A stretch of 64,000 bases of DNA, taken from assembly GCF_011602085.1 (NCBI RefSeq), contig NZ_JAAONY010000002.1, positions 558,001 to 622,000 of the forward strand, given 5' to 3'. Positions 7,993 to 15,632 of the stretch are shown piece by piece. Source of the stretch: Pseudoteredinibacter isoporae (GTDB lineage Bacteria; Pseudomonadota; Gammaproteobacteria; Pseudomonadales; Cellvibrionaceae). The translations under genes and the position numbers were made by a program. The notes below the pieces were generated by a model, which was given only the letters and a program-made list of their open reading frames with translations, had not been told where the DNA came from and did no database searches. Position 1 is the stretch's first letter, and every line of letters starts with the position of its first letter.

Positions 7993-8024
7993 AAAATAAA
8001 AATAGCTCTGTCAAAAGAGCTATT
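7993..8024 (-). terminator. Hairpin with T-rich tail
   Basis: AATAGCTCT and AGAGCTATT (8001-8009 and 8016-8024) form a 9-bp stem. On the minus strand it is followed by TTTTTATTTT, as in an intrinsic terminator. It sits just upstream of the secreted protein gene, so it would insulate that gene or attenuate read-through into it. Confidence 0.5.
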
Positions 8025-8041
8025 GTCGGCTCTTCATCATT

Positions 8042-8063
8042 AACGGGGGACACCGGCATTCAT
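8042..8063 (+). repeat. REP-like core, copy B
   Basis: AACGGGGGACACC followed by GGCATTCATTAA resembles the reverse complement of the core of copies A and D (GGACATCCACTTTCATTAG). It lies in the opposite orientation to them. Similarity is partial, about 15 of 21 positions. Confidence 0.35.
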
Positions 8064-8110
8064 TAAAAATGGATTTGCGAAGATCATTTTAATGGAGAAA
8101 AACAAGAACA

Positions 8111-8127
8111 AACGGGACACCCACCTT
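8111..8127 (+). repeat. REP-like core, copy C
   Basis: AACGGGACACCCACCTT repeats the AACGGG-ACACC pattern of copy B, about 69 bp away in the same orientation. It also resembles the reverse-complemented core of copies A and D. Confidence 0.35.
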
Positions 8128-8427
8128 TAACTACCACCCAATGCTAACACAAGTAACTTGCGATCAGGCATAGGCAAGTTGCCTAATTCTATCTACTGAT
8201 TAGATTTTACTAGAGTCAAGTATAACTGATCCTAAAAGTGGAGAATTAATTTGATTAGCACGATAACTGAAAAACTCAGCTCACGGCCAACCTAAGTAAA
8301 CCAAAGTGGAGGAGGTTTTCTTGAGAACGGCAGAAGCACCTGCGAGAGTTTTAAAACAAGATTCAAACTGAATAACGGCCACCATGAATACCTTAGACTC
8401 TATATTTGGGCGCTGCAATATCGCTGG

Positions 8428-8505
8428 GGCCGGTAAAAGTCAGGAGATTGGCCTAATGTTAAGATAGCGGCACTAGGCTAATGAAAGTGGATGTCCTCTC
8501 TATTC
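8428..8505. repeat. REP-like imperfect repeat copy D
   Basis: This is the partner of copy A. ATTGGCCTA and TAGGCTAAT form an internal hairpin stem with a loop of about 18 nt, and the conserved GTGGATGTCCT follows. Similarity to copy A may extend further left, through CTATATTTG, with a small deletion in copy A. The rest of the 7971-8533 gap contains no gene that I can see. Confidence 0.55.
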
Positions 8506-8533
8506 CTTCAATTTTAGGAAAATCTTACGCGCG

Positions 8534-9460
8534 CTATATATTCGAGAATAGCGCTTTTCGATATTTATAAGAAGCCGCTGCATTCGCCAAAGATGGGAAC
8601 AGTGATTCTCTAGATATATCTAAATCATACAACAATCGAAGCAAGTCATCTGACTCAGAAGCCGGCAATCGTCTTTTTTGAATTTGAAACTTTGAACTGG
8701 TCAAGCTTAACAGGTCTGGCCAAGCTCCGTCTTCCAGAAAAATGGTATTTGCGCCCTTAATATTAGTAAACATCCCTTGTTGACACCGTAAATTCACGTT
8801 TTGAAACTTGGGCACTTTGATTAAGGACACAGGGGAACTTGCATGATGACACTGATCTCTAGACATAAAATAAACTACTATCTCCTGATTTATTTTGCTT
8901 TTTTTGCTAGAAAAAACCGACCTCCCTAAAGCAGCAAAATAACATGCTACCAATGGTGACTCAGACCAATCAAGCAGCCTAGTTGGAACACCATTGTGCT
9001 GAGCGAGAGCCATGGACGCCTCAAAAGTGCTTTTCGGGAACTGCTCAGAGTAGTCATACTCTTCATCTCTCATTGCTGCTGTGATTAAATCGGTGCTGTC
9101 ATTCAAAGTTGTCAAATCGATGGGGGTTGGAATACCCATTCGATCAGCTGATTCTAAAAACAAGAACACAGAACGTGCTTCGGCATGCAGGTGATGCCCC
9201 AAGGATTCTCTAAGGCTACTTTTATCTACTTCGGGAGCCTGCGGAGTAAAATCTAGCAAGGGGCGCCCCCCTCGGAATACACTAGACAGCAACCCCCAAG
9301 CCGCATCACTCTGCCCTCTAAACAGCATCCCACGACGCGAGCCTTTAGAAGCGTCGAACTTATTCGATGTCTTAAACCGAGAGTCGCCGATAAAAAAGTC
9401 TAAAAATTCTTTTGCCGTTGAAATTAATTCGTTACTCTTCACTAGAAACGCACTCACCAA
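8534..9460 (-). CDS. FRG-domain protein
   Basis: The 308-residue product carries the FRG domain. FRGQ lies at about residues 47-50 (MLFRGQSDAAWGL), and the second signature, AQHNGVPTRLLDWSESPLVA, lies at about 153-172, followed by CYFAAL. FRG-domain proteins are widespread, of unknown biochemical function, and often found in phage-defence or mobile regions; that association is general knowledge. The start is uncertain: the frame opens at a TTG at 9460, with alternative GTGs at 9457 and 9442. There is no signal peptide. It is 285 bp downstream of the TIR-domain gene on the same strand, so the two may or may not be cotranscribed. Confidence 0.85.
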   Translation of the reverse strand: MVSAFLVKSNELISTAKEFLDFFIGDSRFKTSNKFDASKGSRRGMLFRGQSDAAWGLLSSVFRGGRPLLDFTPQAPEVDKSSLRESLGHHLHAEARSVFLFLESADRMGIPTPIDLTTLNDSTDLITAAMRDEEYDYSEQFPKSTFEASMALAQHNGVPTRLLDWSESPLVACYFAALGRSVFSSKKSKINQEIVVYFMSRDQCHHASSPVSLIKVPKFQNVNLRCQQGMFTNIKGANTIFLEDGAWPDLLSLTSSKFQIQKRRLPASESDDLLRLLYDLDISRESLFPSLANAAASYKYRKALFSNI

Positions 9461-9745
9461 CCAAATTAAAAGAACACCGACTCTGGCTACTAAATTAGAC
9501 CATTCTACTGCGCAGCCAACCTCAACGAGTCAAACGAGAAATCAAGAATCACCTCTTACGGTTTCCAGACTCCTAGACAACACGCACAAAGAGGTTTAAG
9601 GAAAGGCATAGCAACGACTACCGGGTAGAATTTTCAAATGAAGAAGTGCGCAAAATACCATTCTCAATGAAACTGTTCTTATGGACGAACATTCCATTTA
9701 TTCTTAATACTAATTTTTATTTATTCTTCATGTTCATCTACAAGG

Positions 9746-10579
9746 CTAAAACGGAACATCATCCGGAAAGATCTGCGGATGCTCCTGAGCCGCCGCCCCT
9801 AGAGCATCCTCATTTTTCAATAAAAGGTCAATTCCCATTTCAGTAATCGAATATGCATAAAAACTGTATTCATCATGGTGATCAGTTTCTATCGACTTAC
9901 TTAGATAATCCATTCTTTCAAGCTTAATCAATGACACCTGCAAGGCTGACTCATCCACACCACGAAAGCTATTAGCAATCATATGGAATCTCAGCCCTAC
10001 TGGATCTGCTGTATGACTTTGCAAGCAAGCTGCTAAAACTTTATAGTCTTGAATTTGAAGGTTATAACTAGATGGATTTACTACAATCTTCCTCGATTCA
10101 GAGAGACCTACATGATCAAGAAGACCTAGCCTTTCGGCTTCAGATTTAATCAGAGAACACGCCCGATTAGTCGCAGAAATCAAATCGTCATCCGAGCGAT
10201 CAGCATCATAATCAGCAGGATTTACACCCAATAAATCAGTGGGAAGATGCATCTTTACATCACGAGGCTTCAATATAAATGAGCGAGATTTACCAATCGC
10301 ACCAACAAACAGCCCCATTTCAAAGATTACATTATCTCTAACAACATATTCTTCTCTGTTTCTAATTGTTGCTATGTCATCCGGAGCGAAAATAAAAAGC
10401 GCAAAATCCACAAATGAGGACTTCTCAACCAGGTCATCGATCGACGTCGACGATAACTTAAATGTTCCATTCTTCCATAACGTCACCTCGAACTCATGGT
10501 CAAGGTTCACATTCACCGCCTCAGCAACTCGCTGGCTTTCAACAGATGAAGCTATGAATAATCTTGGTTTTCTCAACAT
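9746..10579 (-). CDS. CAP12-type TIR-like protein with C-terminal winged-helix-like region
   Basis: Residues 1-155 match the TIR-like nucleotide-binding domain found in CAP12/Pycsar effectors (PF10137). They start with KPRLFIASSVESQRVAEAV, then VTLWKNGTFKLSSTSIDDL, DFALFIFAPDD at about 58-68, and the core RDNVIFEMGLFVG, with a candidate catalytic Glu near residue 87. Family members cleave NAD+ when activated. Residues about 165-277 look like a winged-helix or dimerisation region rather than a STING or cyclic-nucleotide-binding domain, so the trigger is not obvious. No cyclase gene is adjacent. The ATG at 10579 has GAAGG about 5 bp upstream. A small membrane protein gene precedes it by 99 bp. 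Function in abortive infection is inferred from the domain only. Confidence 0.85.
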   Translation of the reverse strand: MLRKPRLFIASSVESQRVAEAVNVNLDHEFEVTLWKNGTFKLSSTSIDDLVEKSSFVDFALFIFAPDDIATIRNREEYVVRDNVIFEMGLFVGAIGKSRSFILKPRDVKMHLPTDLLGVNPADYDADRSDDDLISATNRACSLIKSEAERLGLLDHVGLSESRKIVVNPSSYNLQIQDYKVLAACLQSHTADPVGLRFHMIANSFRGVDESALQVSLIKLERMDYLSKSIETDHHDEYSFYAYSITEMGIDLLLKNEDALGAAAQEHPQIFPDDVPF

Positions 10580-10678
10580 AATACCTTCACATTATCGCTT
10601 TTGCTTTTGGCTTTAAATATGCGCTCATTATTGGGATAAGGGTGACCCTGGGCGAGCAACCACCCAGGGCCAATAGTG

Positions 10679-10867
10679 TCAGTTAGTCGGCAAAAGCGAC
10701 GAGACAGCACCTTTAACAGATGCAAGCATCACCGTTGCTAATGATGCCATGCCAAATGCCACTAGAGGCTCTGGAAAAGCCACTAGCAACATAAGGAATA
10801 GGTACCCAAATGCCGTTTGCATATCTGACAAACTATCTGAACACCCCAATTCAGATCTATTATTCAT
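10679..10867 (-). CDS. Small membrane peptide upstream of the TIR gene
   Basis: The 62-residue product has a polar N-terminus of about 17 residues and two hydrophobic stretches (about 20-37 and 38-52) rich in alanine, leucine and valine. The ATG has GAGGA about 6 bp upstream, a good ribosome site that supports translation. The family is unknown. It lies 99 bp before the TIR gene on the same strand, so it may be a partner such as a membrane sensor or toxin-like peptide, but nothing proves this. Confidence 0.55.
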   Translation of the reverse strand: MNNRSELGCSDSLSDMQTAFGYLFLMLLVAFPEPLVAFGMASLATVMLASVKGAVSSLLPTN

Positions 10868-10875
10868 AAATCATC

Positions 10876-10970
10876 CTCAAAGTTTTCGAGGGGCTCTTAA
10901 AGAGTTAGGCCCCGAAAGTTCAGACCTTTCACCGATTTCCTTAACAGCCAGTTTTGACGGTCGGTGAAAC
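10876..10970. other. Structured intergenic region with two hairpins
   Basis: Two inverted repeats lie side by side. TTTCGAGGGGC with GCCCCGAAA spans about 10884-10917, and TTTCACCGA with TCGGTGAAA spans 10927-10969. Together they occupy most of the leader of the small membrane peptide gene. They could form a structured 5' leader, a small RNA or a terminator for the DUF6338 unit. No T-run supports a simple intrinsic terminator. Confidence 0.4.
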
Positions 10971-11088
10971 CTAACTGGAACGGATGAAGGCTAAGCCTCC
11001 AAATTTCACTAAACCACAAACAATTATTTAGCATAGCTTCCATGTTTGAAGTTTATTCACAGATAACTTCTAAAGAGCATTATTAATC

Positions 11089-11223
11089 TTAACGCTTTGG
11101 CGGGGGAGCTGGTGGCGGTGATGGCCGCACATTACTTGGTGGCGGCGGGTTTACGTTAGCTCCTTTATTTATACTTGAAGGCCGGGGCGCTGGAGGCGGT
11201 GGATTAGATGATTTTTTAGACAT
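11089..11223 (-). CDS. 44-residue proline-rich peptide
   Basis: A short ORF from the ATG at 11223 to a TAA at 11089 encodes 44 residues, of which 18 are proline, in clusters such as NPPPPAPRP, NPPPPSN and SPPPAPPPKR. The N-terminus is basic (MSKKSSN) and there is no hydrophobic segment. The ribosome site GGGAGTG lies about 5 bp upstream, within the end of the DUF6338 gene. Only 3 bp separate its ATG from that gene's stop, so translation is probably coupled. Its length and lack of homology would cause standard gene callers to miss it. It may bind an SH3-like or other proline-binding partner. A real gene is likely given the ribosome site and tight spacing. Confidence 0.6.
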   Translation of the reverse strand: MSKKSSNPPPPAPRPSSINKGANVNPPPPSNVRPSPPPAPPPKR

Positions 11224-11226
11224 AAA

Positions 11227-11820
11227 TCACTCCCATGTTTTTTCCATAAACTCTACCATTTGGACACTTTTTGCTGGTATTAGGATAGTATCCACACCAA
11301 TAAGAGGCACTTCGTCATCGACAATCCACGATGCCTGCTGTATAGAAAAATGACCTGTTTCAGGATTAGATGGCCATTCTTTAGGCCATCCATATAAGCG
11401 CCGCTCTCCATCCAAATGCAAAACAACGTAGGTTACCTTATTTGAAAACTCGCCATACCATTCGGACGGATACGAAGTCTCCTTCGAGATACCTATCTTT
11501 CGAATTACAAAGTGAAACTTATCGTTATTTGCAAAATATGCAAATACAAAACCTAAGATTGTTGCGATTACGACTGAAACAACAAGCTCCACATCTGCAC
11601 TCCAAGAGCCAAACGCCCAATATTTTGAGATACAAAAAACCAAAGCCTTATAAAAGTAAACGCCCACCTGAACTATCAGTGTAAATATTAGGGCTTGCAC
11701 AACTCGTTCAAATTGGCTTGGTTTTACAAAGGAGGTAAAGCCATAGAAAACCCAAGCAGCTAAAAAGCCAGGCAATAAATACCTCAGCAGCTGGACTAGA
11801 TCAGATGCTATGCTCTCCAT
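11227..11820 (-). CDS. DUF6338-family membrane protein
   Basis: The 197-residue product has three hydrophobic segments in its first 110 residues (about 7-27, 38-62 and 77-100). A cytoplasmic C-terminal part of about 90 residues follows. The opening segment LLRYLLPGFLAAWVFYGFTS and the following KPSQFERVVQALIF match the DUF6338 family as I know it; the family has no assigned function. It is the first gene of a minus-strand unit with the proline-rich peptide. DUF6338 members are often in accessory regions, so a role in defence or stress is possible but not shown. Confidence 0.75.
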   Translation of the reverse strand: MESIASDLVQLLRYLLPGFLAAWVFYGFTSFVKPSQFERVVQALIFTLIVQVGVYFYKALVFCISKYWAFGSWSADVELVVSVVIATILGFVFAYFANNDKFHFVIRKIGISKETSYPSEWYGEFSNKVTYVVLHLDGERRLYGWPKEWPSNPETGHFSIQQASWIVDDEVPLIGVDTILIPAKSVQMVEFMEKTWE

Positions 11821-12240
11821 GGGGATCTAATAACCAATTGAAAAGACAGGCGTCTTTGCAATTAGAGTAGCAATATCAATCAATAGGCGGCCGAATAACA
11901 TCCTGTCATATTTCCTTGTTTCAATTTTAATCATCTGAGGCTTTTCTTAAGAGTTTACCACCTCTAAATAATACACCTCTTCAATGGGAAACTGGGCTCT
12001 CTAACTCACATTCACAAAACAATAGTAATTCTGAAATGAAAATCAAGTTTGCTATAGCAATAGACTTCACGCAAAGATTAATACTAAAGAACCAACCATA
12101 CAAGACCACAATATAAATAGGGTGACAATCAAGTATCCTTATTGAAAGGCTAATTAAAGGAATTGAAGAAGTACAACACAAGATTGTGCAGAGGGGCGTC
12201 TACTATGAAAACAAAGTTAGTAGTTACTATCGATAGATAG
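11821..12240. other. AT-rich gap between the accessory genes and tRNA-Leu
   Basis: I see no supported gene, RNA or repeat in this 420-bp stretch. It should contain the promoter for the DUF6338 gene and, just left of 12241, the boundary between tRNA-Leu and the accessory region. A short minus-strand frame here is hydrophobic but has no ribosome site. Confidence 0.5.
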
Positions 12241-12327
12241 TGGTGCCCGGGGCCGGACTTGAACCGGCACGATATTGCTATCGGGAGATTTTAAGTCTCC
12301 TGTGTCTACCAATTCCACCACCCGGGC
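12241..12327 (-). tRNA. tRNA-Leu (anticodon TAA)
   Basis: The minus strand folds as an 87-nt tRNA-Leu with encoded CCA. The acceptor is GCCCGGG/CCCGGGC, the D arm includes GAATTGGTAGAC, the anticodon loop CTTAAAA has anticodon TAA, a long variable arm is present, and the T arm reads GGTTCAAGTCC. The 3' end abuts the accessory region. Confidence 0.95.
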
Positions 12328-12621
12328 GTCGAGGGGTATTTTTTATAGTAGGTATGGCGGCCCTACTTTTATCAGCGCTTGGGCGCTGAGTCCTGTGGCA
12401 GCTACCGCTCCTGCTCTCGCTGCACTTGCGCTTCCTGCGCGGCGTCTACCAATTCCACCACCCGGGCATCGAGAGGTATTTTTTATAGTAGGTATGGCGG
12501 CCCTACTTTTATCAGCGCTTGGGCGCTGAGTCCTGTGGCAGCTACCGCTCCTGCTCTCGCTGCACTTGCGCTTCCTGCGCGGCGTCTACCAATTCCACCA
12601 CCCGGGCATCGAGGGGTATTT
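12304..12621. repeat. 140-bp tandem repeat carrying the first 24 nt of tRNA-Leu
   Basis: A unit of exactly 140 bp starts at 12304, is repeated almost perfectly at 12444, and starts a third time at 12584, which matches for about 38 bp before diverging. Each copy begins with the same 24 nt that form the first 24 nt of tRNA-Leu on the minus strand, followed by about 116 bp of sequence that lies upstream of the tRNA. The spacer holds a perfect CAGCGC-TTGG-GCGCTG palindrome and a weaker GTAGG/CCTAC stem. Thus the full tRNA is preceded by two truncated tRNA 5' ends with duplicated upstream regions. The plus-strand ORFs here are artefacts of the repeat. Confidence 0.9.
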
Positions 12622-12709
12622 AAAGTAGGAGGCAGCCCTACTTCGATCAGCTTGGCCAATCGGGTTTGCCTTGCGGCACCTAAGTTGAAGGATTCAACCT
12701 AAGGGAAAG

Positions 12710-12783
12710 TGGAGGCGCGATCCGGAATCGAACCGGAGTAAACGGAGTTGCAGTCCGTGACATAACCACTCTGACATCGCGCC
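12710..12783 (-). tRNA. tRNA-Cys (anticodon GCA)
   Basis: The minus strand folds as a 74-nt tRNA-Cys with CCA. The acceptor is GGCGCGA/TCGCGCC, the anticodon loop ACTGCAACT contains GCA, and the T arm reads GGTTCGATTCC. It lies upstream of tRNA-Leu in the usual pgsA-linked tRNA cluster; the tRNA-Gly often found with it was not seen. Confidence 0.95.
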
Positions 12784-12980
12784 ATAAGGGCGGCAATTCT
12801 AATGCATCCGCTTGAAAATTCCTAGTACTTTCTGGGACTTAGCCGCATTAGAGCCTATTGCATTTGCGGCTTGAAAAGGCCGTTTCTGCAAAGAGCGGCT
12901 ATTCTATGGTTTGGCCGCTCACTGTCAAGTATTGCGAGCGACTTTGGCGAAATTCGTACAAAAAGGCGGCAGTTTGTGTC

Positions 12981-13529
12981 TTATGGCTTCAATGATGGCC
13001 AGGCTGCACGCAGGTATAGAATCATGGAATAGAGTGTCAGGCCCGCGGCCATGTACAGCAGGATGTAACCGACGTCGATCAGCCAGTAGCGATCGTCTAC
13101 CGGGAAGGCCAGCAATACGGTGATGGCAACCATTTGGGCGGCGGTTTTCACTTTGCCGATAAAGGAAACGGCGACGTTGGAGCGCTCGCCCAGTTCGGCC
13201 ATCCACTCTCTCAGGGCGGAGATGACGATCTCGCGGCCAATGATTACAACAGCCGGAACGGTAAGCCAGGCGGTGGAATGGGCCTGCACCAAGAGCACCA
13301 GGGCGGATGCCACCATCAGCTTGTCGGCCACCGGATCGAGAAAAGCACCAAAGGCGGTGGACTGGTTGTAGCGACGGGCGATAAAACCGTCGAGCCAATC
13401 GGTGATGCCCGCCAGTGCGAAGATGAACGCGGCGACCGGGTAGCTCCAGCCGTAAGGCAAATAAAACACCAGCACAATCACCGGGATAAGCAGTACGCGT
13501 AATAATGTCAGTTGATTGGCTAGGTTCAT
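12981..13529 (-). CDS. pgsA: CDP-diacylglycerol-glycerol-3-phosphate 3-phosphatidyltransferase
   Basis: This integral membrane enzyme makes phosphatidylglycerophosphate, the first committed step of phosphatidylglycerol and cardiolipin synthesis. The CDP-alcohol phosphotransferase motif is visible as [27 protein letters not shown], with its paired Asp residues (about residues 44-70), among several membrane helices. I choose the ATG at 13529 ([16 protein letters not shown]), the family's normal start, over a longer frame opening at 13583. The length of about 182 residues is normal. It lies downstream of uvrC in the same direction and upstream of tRNA-Cys and tRNA-Leu, a conserved gammaproteobacterial order. 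Confidence 0.95.
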   Translation of the reverse strand: MNLANQLTLLRVLLIPVIVLVFYLPYGWSYPVAAFIFALAGITDWLDGFIARRYNQSTAFGAFLDPVADKLMVASALVLLVQAHSTAWLTVPAVVIIGREIVISALREWMAELGERSNVAVSFIGKVKTAAQMVAITVLLAFPVDDRYWLIDVGYILLYMAAGLTLYSMILYLRAAWPSLKP

Positions 13530-13682
13530 CTTGTTTCTACTGGCTCGATCCGTCTTTACGATTTTAGTGCAAAAATCAGACACTTAGCCTGAAAACATGA
13601 AGTTATTGCAAAAAAAGCGCAGCCTACCTGATCTGGGCTGCCTTGGCCAGCATCGCTGGGTAAAGCTGAGGCCCAGGCGCGT

Positions 13683-15626
13683 TTATTCGGCGTGAAAATG
13701 CCCGTAGATTTCCGCGGCCAGTTTTTTGCTGATGCCTTCTACCTTGGCCAGGTCGTCAGCACTGGCGCCTTTGATTTGTGGTAAGCCACCAAAATGGCGC
13801 AACAGTTCGCGGCGGCGTTTGGCACCCACGCCGGGAATATCTTCCAGGCTGGAGCTGCGGCGTTTTTTATCACGGCGGGCTTTGTGGCCGGTAACAGCAA
13901 AGCGGTGGGCTTCATCGCGTACTTGCTGGATGAGATGCAGTTCCGGAGAGGTGGCATCGAGTACCCACTCTTCACCGGTATCAGCCATGTGCAGCACCTC
14001 AAAGCCAGCTTTGCGCGTAGTGCCTTTGGCCACACCAATCATGGTGACGTTTTGCACGCCCAGTTCACCCAACACCGCCTTGGCCTGATTGAGCTGGCCC
14101 TTGCCACCATCGATCAACAGGATGTCGGGCAACACGCCCTCACCTTCCTGGATGCGGCTGTAGCGACGGCTGAGCGCCTGCTCCATGGCGGCGTAGTCAT
14201 CGCCACCGGTAATGCCATCAATATTGAAACGGCGATAGTCGGATTTGATGGCACCTTCCGGGCCAAACACCACACAGGAAGCAACGGTGAGCTCGCCGCT
14301 GCTGTGACTGATATCAAAGCATTCAATGCGTTGGGGAATGGATTCCAGATTCAAGCGTTCCTGCAATAATTCAAAACGTTGCTGCAAGTTTTGTTTACGC
14401 GCCAATTGGGATTTCAGGTTTTGTTCGGCGGCGCTCATGGCCAGCTGCAACCAATTCTGGCGTTCGCTGCGTACGCTGTGGCGCAGCTGAATGTTTTTAC
14501 CCAGGCTTTCTTTAATAGCCTCGCTCAGCAGCTCAGCGTCGGGCAATGGGTGGCTCAGAATAACATCTCGCGGTACATCCCTGCCCTTGTTGCCTAAATA
14601 ATACTGCCCAACAAAATCGTTCAGCATGACTTCGGGGCCAGCCGCGAGATTGTCTTTGGGGTAATAACTTTTGCTGCCCAGAATGCGGCCCTGGCGAATG
14701 TACAGCAGGTGGATACAACAGACGTTGCGCTCTATTGCGATGGCGATGACATCCACATTGGCGTTGCCGGATTCCACCACCCGCTGGCTTTGCAAGCTAC
14801 GCAAGGCACTGATTTGATCGCGATACACCGCCGCCTGTTCAAACTGTAAATCCATGGAGGCTTTTTCCATGCGATCGGCCAGCTCTTCGAGGATTTCATC
14901 ACTCTCACCTTGCAGGAACATTTTGGTGTGACGAACTTCTTCGGCGTAATTCTCTTTGCTGATGGCTTCTACACAGGGGCCATCGCAACGTTTGATCTGA
15001 TACTGCAAACAAGGGCGCGAGCGATTTTTAAAAACGGAATCTTCACACTGACGCACTTTAAAGGTTTTTTGCAGAAAGCTGAGGCTTTCTTTTACCGCCA
15101 TCACATTGGGGAACGGCCCAAAGTACTCACCTTTTTTGCGCTTGGCACCGCGATGCATGGCAACTCGCGGATAGTCTTCGCCGCTGGACAGAAACACATA
15201 GGGGTAGGATTTGTCGTCACGCAATAAAATGTTAAACGGTGGGCGCTGAGCTTTAATCAGGTTCTGCTCAAGAATCAGTGCTTCCACTTCCGTATGGGTA
15301 ACGGTGACATCCACCCGCGCAATACGCGCCACCAGCGCCATGGTTTTGTTGTTTAAACCGCTGGAACGAAAATAGCTGGAGACTCGGTTTTTAAGATTCT
15401 TGGCTTTACCCACATAGAGAATTTTGCCGTCGGCATCGTACATTTGATAAATGCCCGGACGTTGGGTGAGCTGCTTCAAAAAACTCTTGTGATCAAACTG
15501 GCAACCGCCTTCGGGGGCCGGGGCGATACCGTCCGCACTGGCGCGAGCTTCGACTTTGCGCGCGGTGATTTCTTCTGCGCGCTTTTTAGAAAGCTCTTTT
15601 TTCTTGGGGCTGCGTTTTTCTGTCAT
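13683..15626 (-). CDS. uvrC: Excinuclease ABC subunit C
   Basis: UvrC makes the two incisions in nucleotide excision repair. The order of domains fits. A GIY-YIG nuclease lies at about residues 54-80 (RPGIYQMYDADGKILYVGK), a UVR motif at about 240-275 and a cysteine cluster (CLQYQIKRCDGPC) before it. The RNase H-like endonuclease carries ECFDISHSSGE and LLIDGGKGQLNQA, and tandem helix-hairpin-helix motifs end the protein (LEDIPGVGAKRRRELLRHFGG). The 647 residues include an unusual lysine/arginine-rich N-terminal extension of about 40 residues before the GIY domain. murB lies 6 bp upstream on the same strand. Confidence 0.97.
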   Translation of the reverse strand: MTEKRSPKKKELSKKRAEEITARKVEARASADGIAPAPEGGCQFDHKSFLKQLTQRPGIYQMYDADGKILYVGKAKNLKNRVSSYFRSSGLNNKTMALVARIARVDVTVTHTEVEALILEQNLIKAQRPPFNILLRDDKSYPYVFLSSGEDYPRVAMHRGAKRKKGEYFGPFPNVMAVKESLSFLQKTFKVRQCEDSVFKNRSRPCLQYQIKRCDGPCVEAISKENYAEEVRHTKMFLQGESDEILEELADRMEKASMDLQFEQAAVYRDQISALRSLQSQRVVESGNANVDVIAIAIERNVCCIHLLYIRQGRILGSKSYYPKDNLAAGPEVMLNDFVGQYYLGNKGRDVPRDVILSHPLPDAELLSEAIKESLGKNIQLRHSVRSERQNWLQLAMSAAEQNLKSQLARKQNLQQRFELLQERLNLESIPQRIECFDISHSSGELTVASCVVFGPEGAIKSDYRRFNIDGITGGDDYAAMEQALSRRYSRIQEGEGVLPDILLIDGGKGQLNQAKAVLGELGVQNVTMIGVAKGTTRKAGFEVLHMADTGEEWVLDATSPELHLIQQVRDEAHRFAVTGHKARRDKKRRSSSLEDIPGVGAKRRRELLRHFGGLPQIKGASADDLAKVEGISKKLAAEIYGHFHAE

Positions 15627-15632
15627 TCGGTT

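Noticed and set aside
8313-8378. Short plus-strand frame in the gap before the FRG gene
   Set aside because: About 20 codons only, no recognised motif.
11981-12181. Hydrophobic 66-residue minus-strand ORF near tRNA-Leu
   Set aside because: No ribosome site, cysteine-rich low-quality composition and an AT-rich background that yields chance hydrophobic frames.
12275-12702. Two overlapping plus-strand ORFs across the tRNA-Leu repeats
   Set aside because: They repeat the same peptide because of the 140-bp DNA repeat and cross the tRNA itself.
12925-13398. Arg-rich 157-residue minus-strand ORF
   Set aside because: It is a shifted frame of pgsA.
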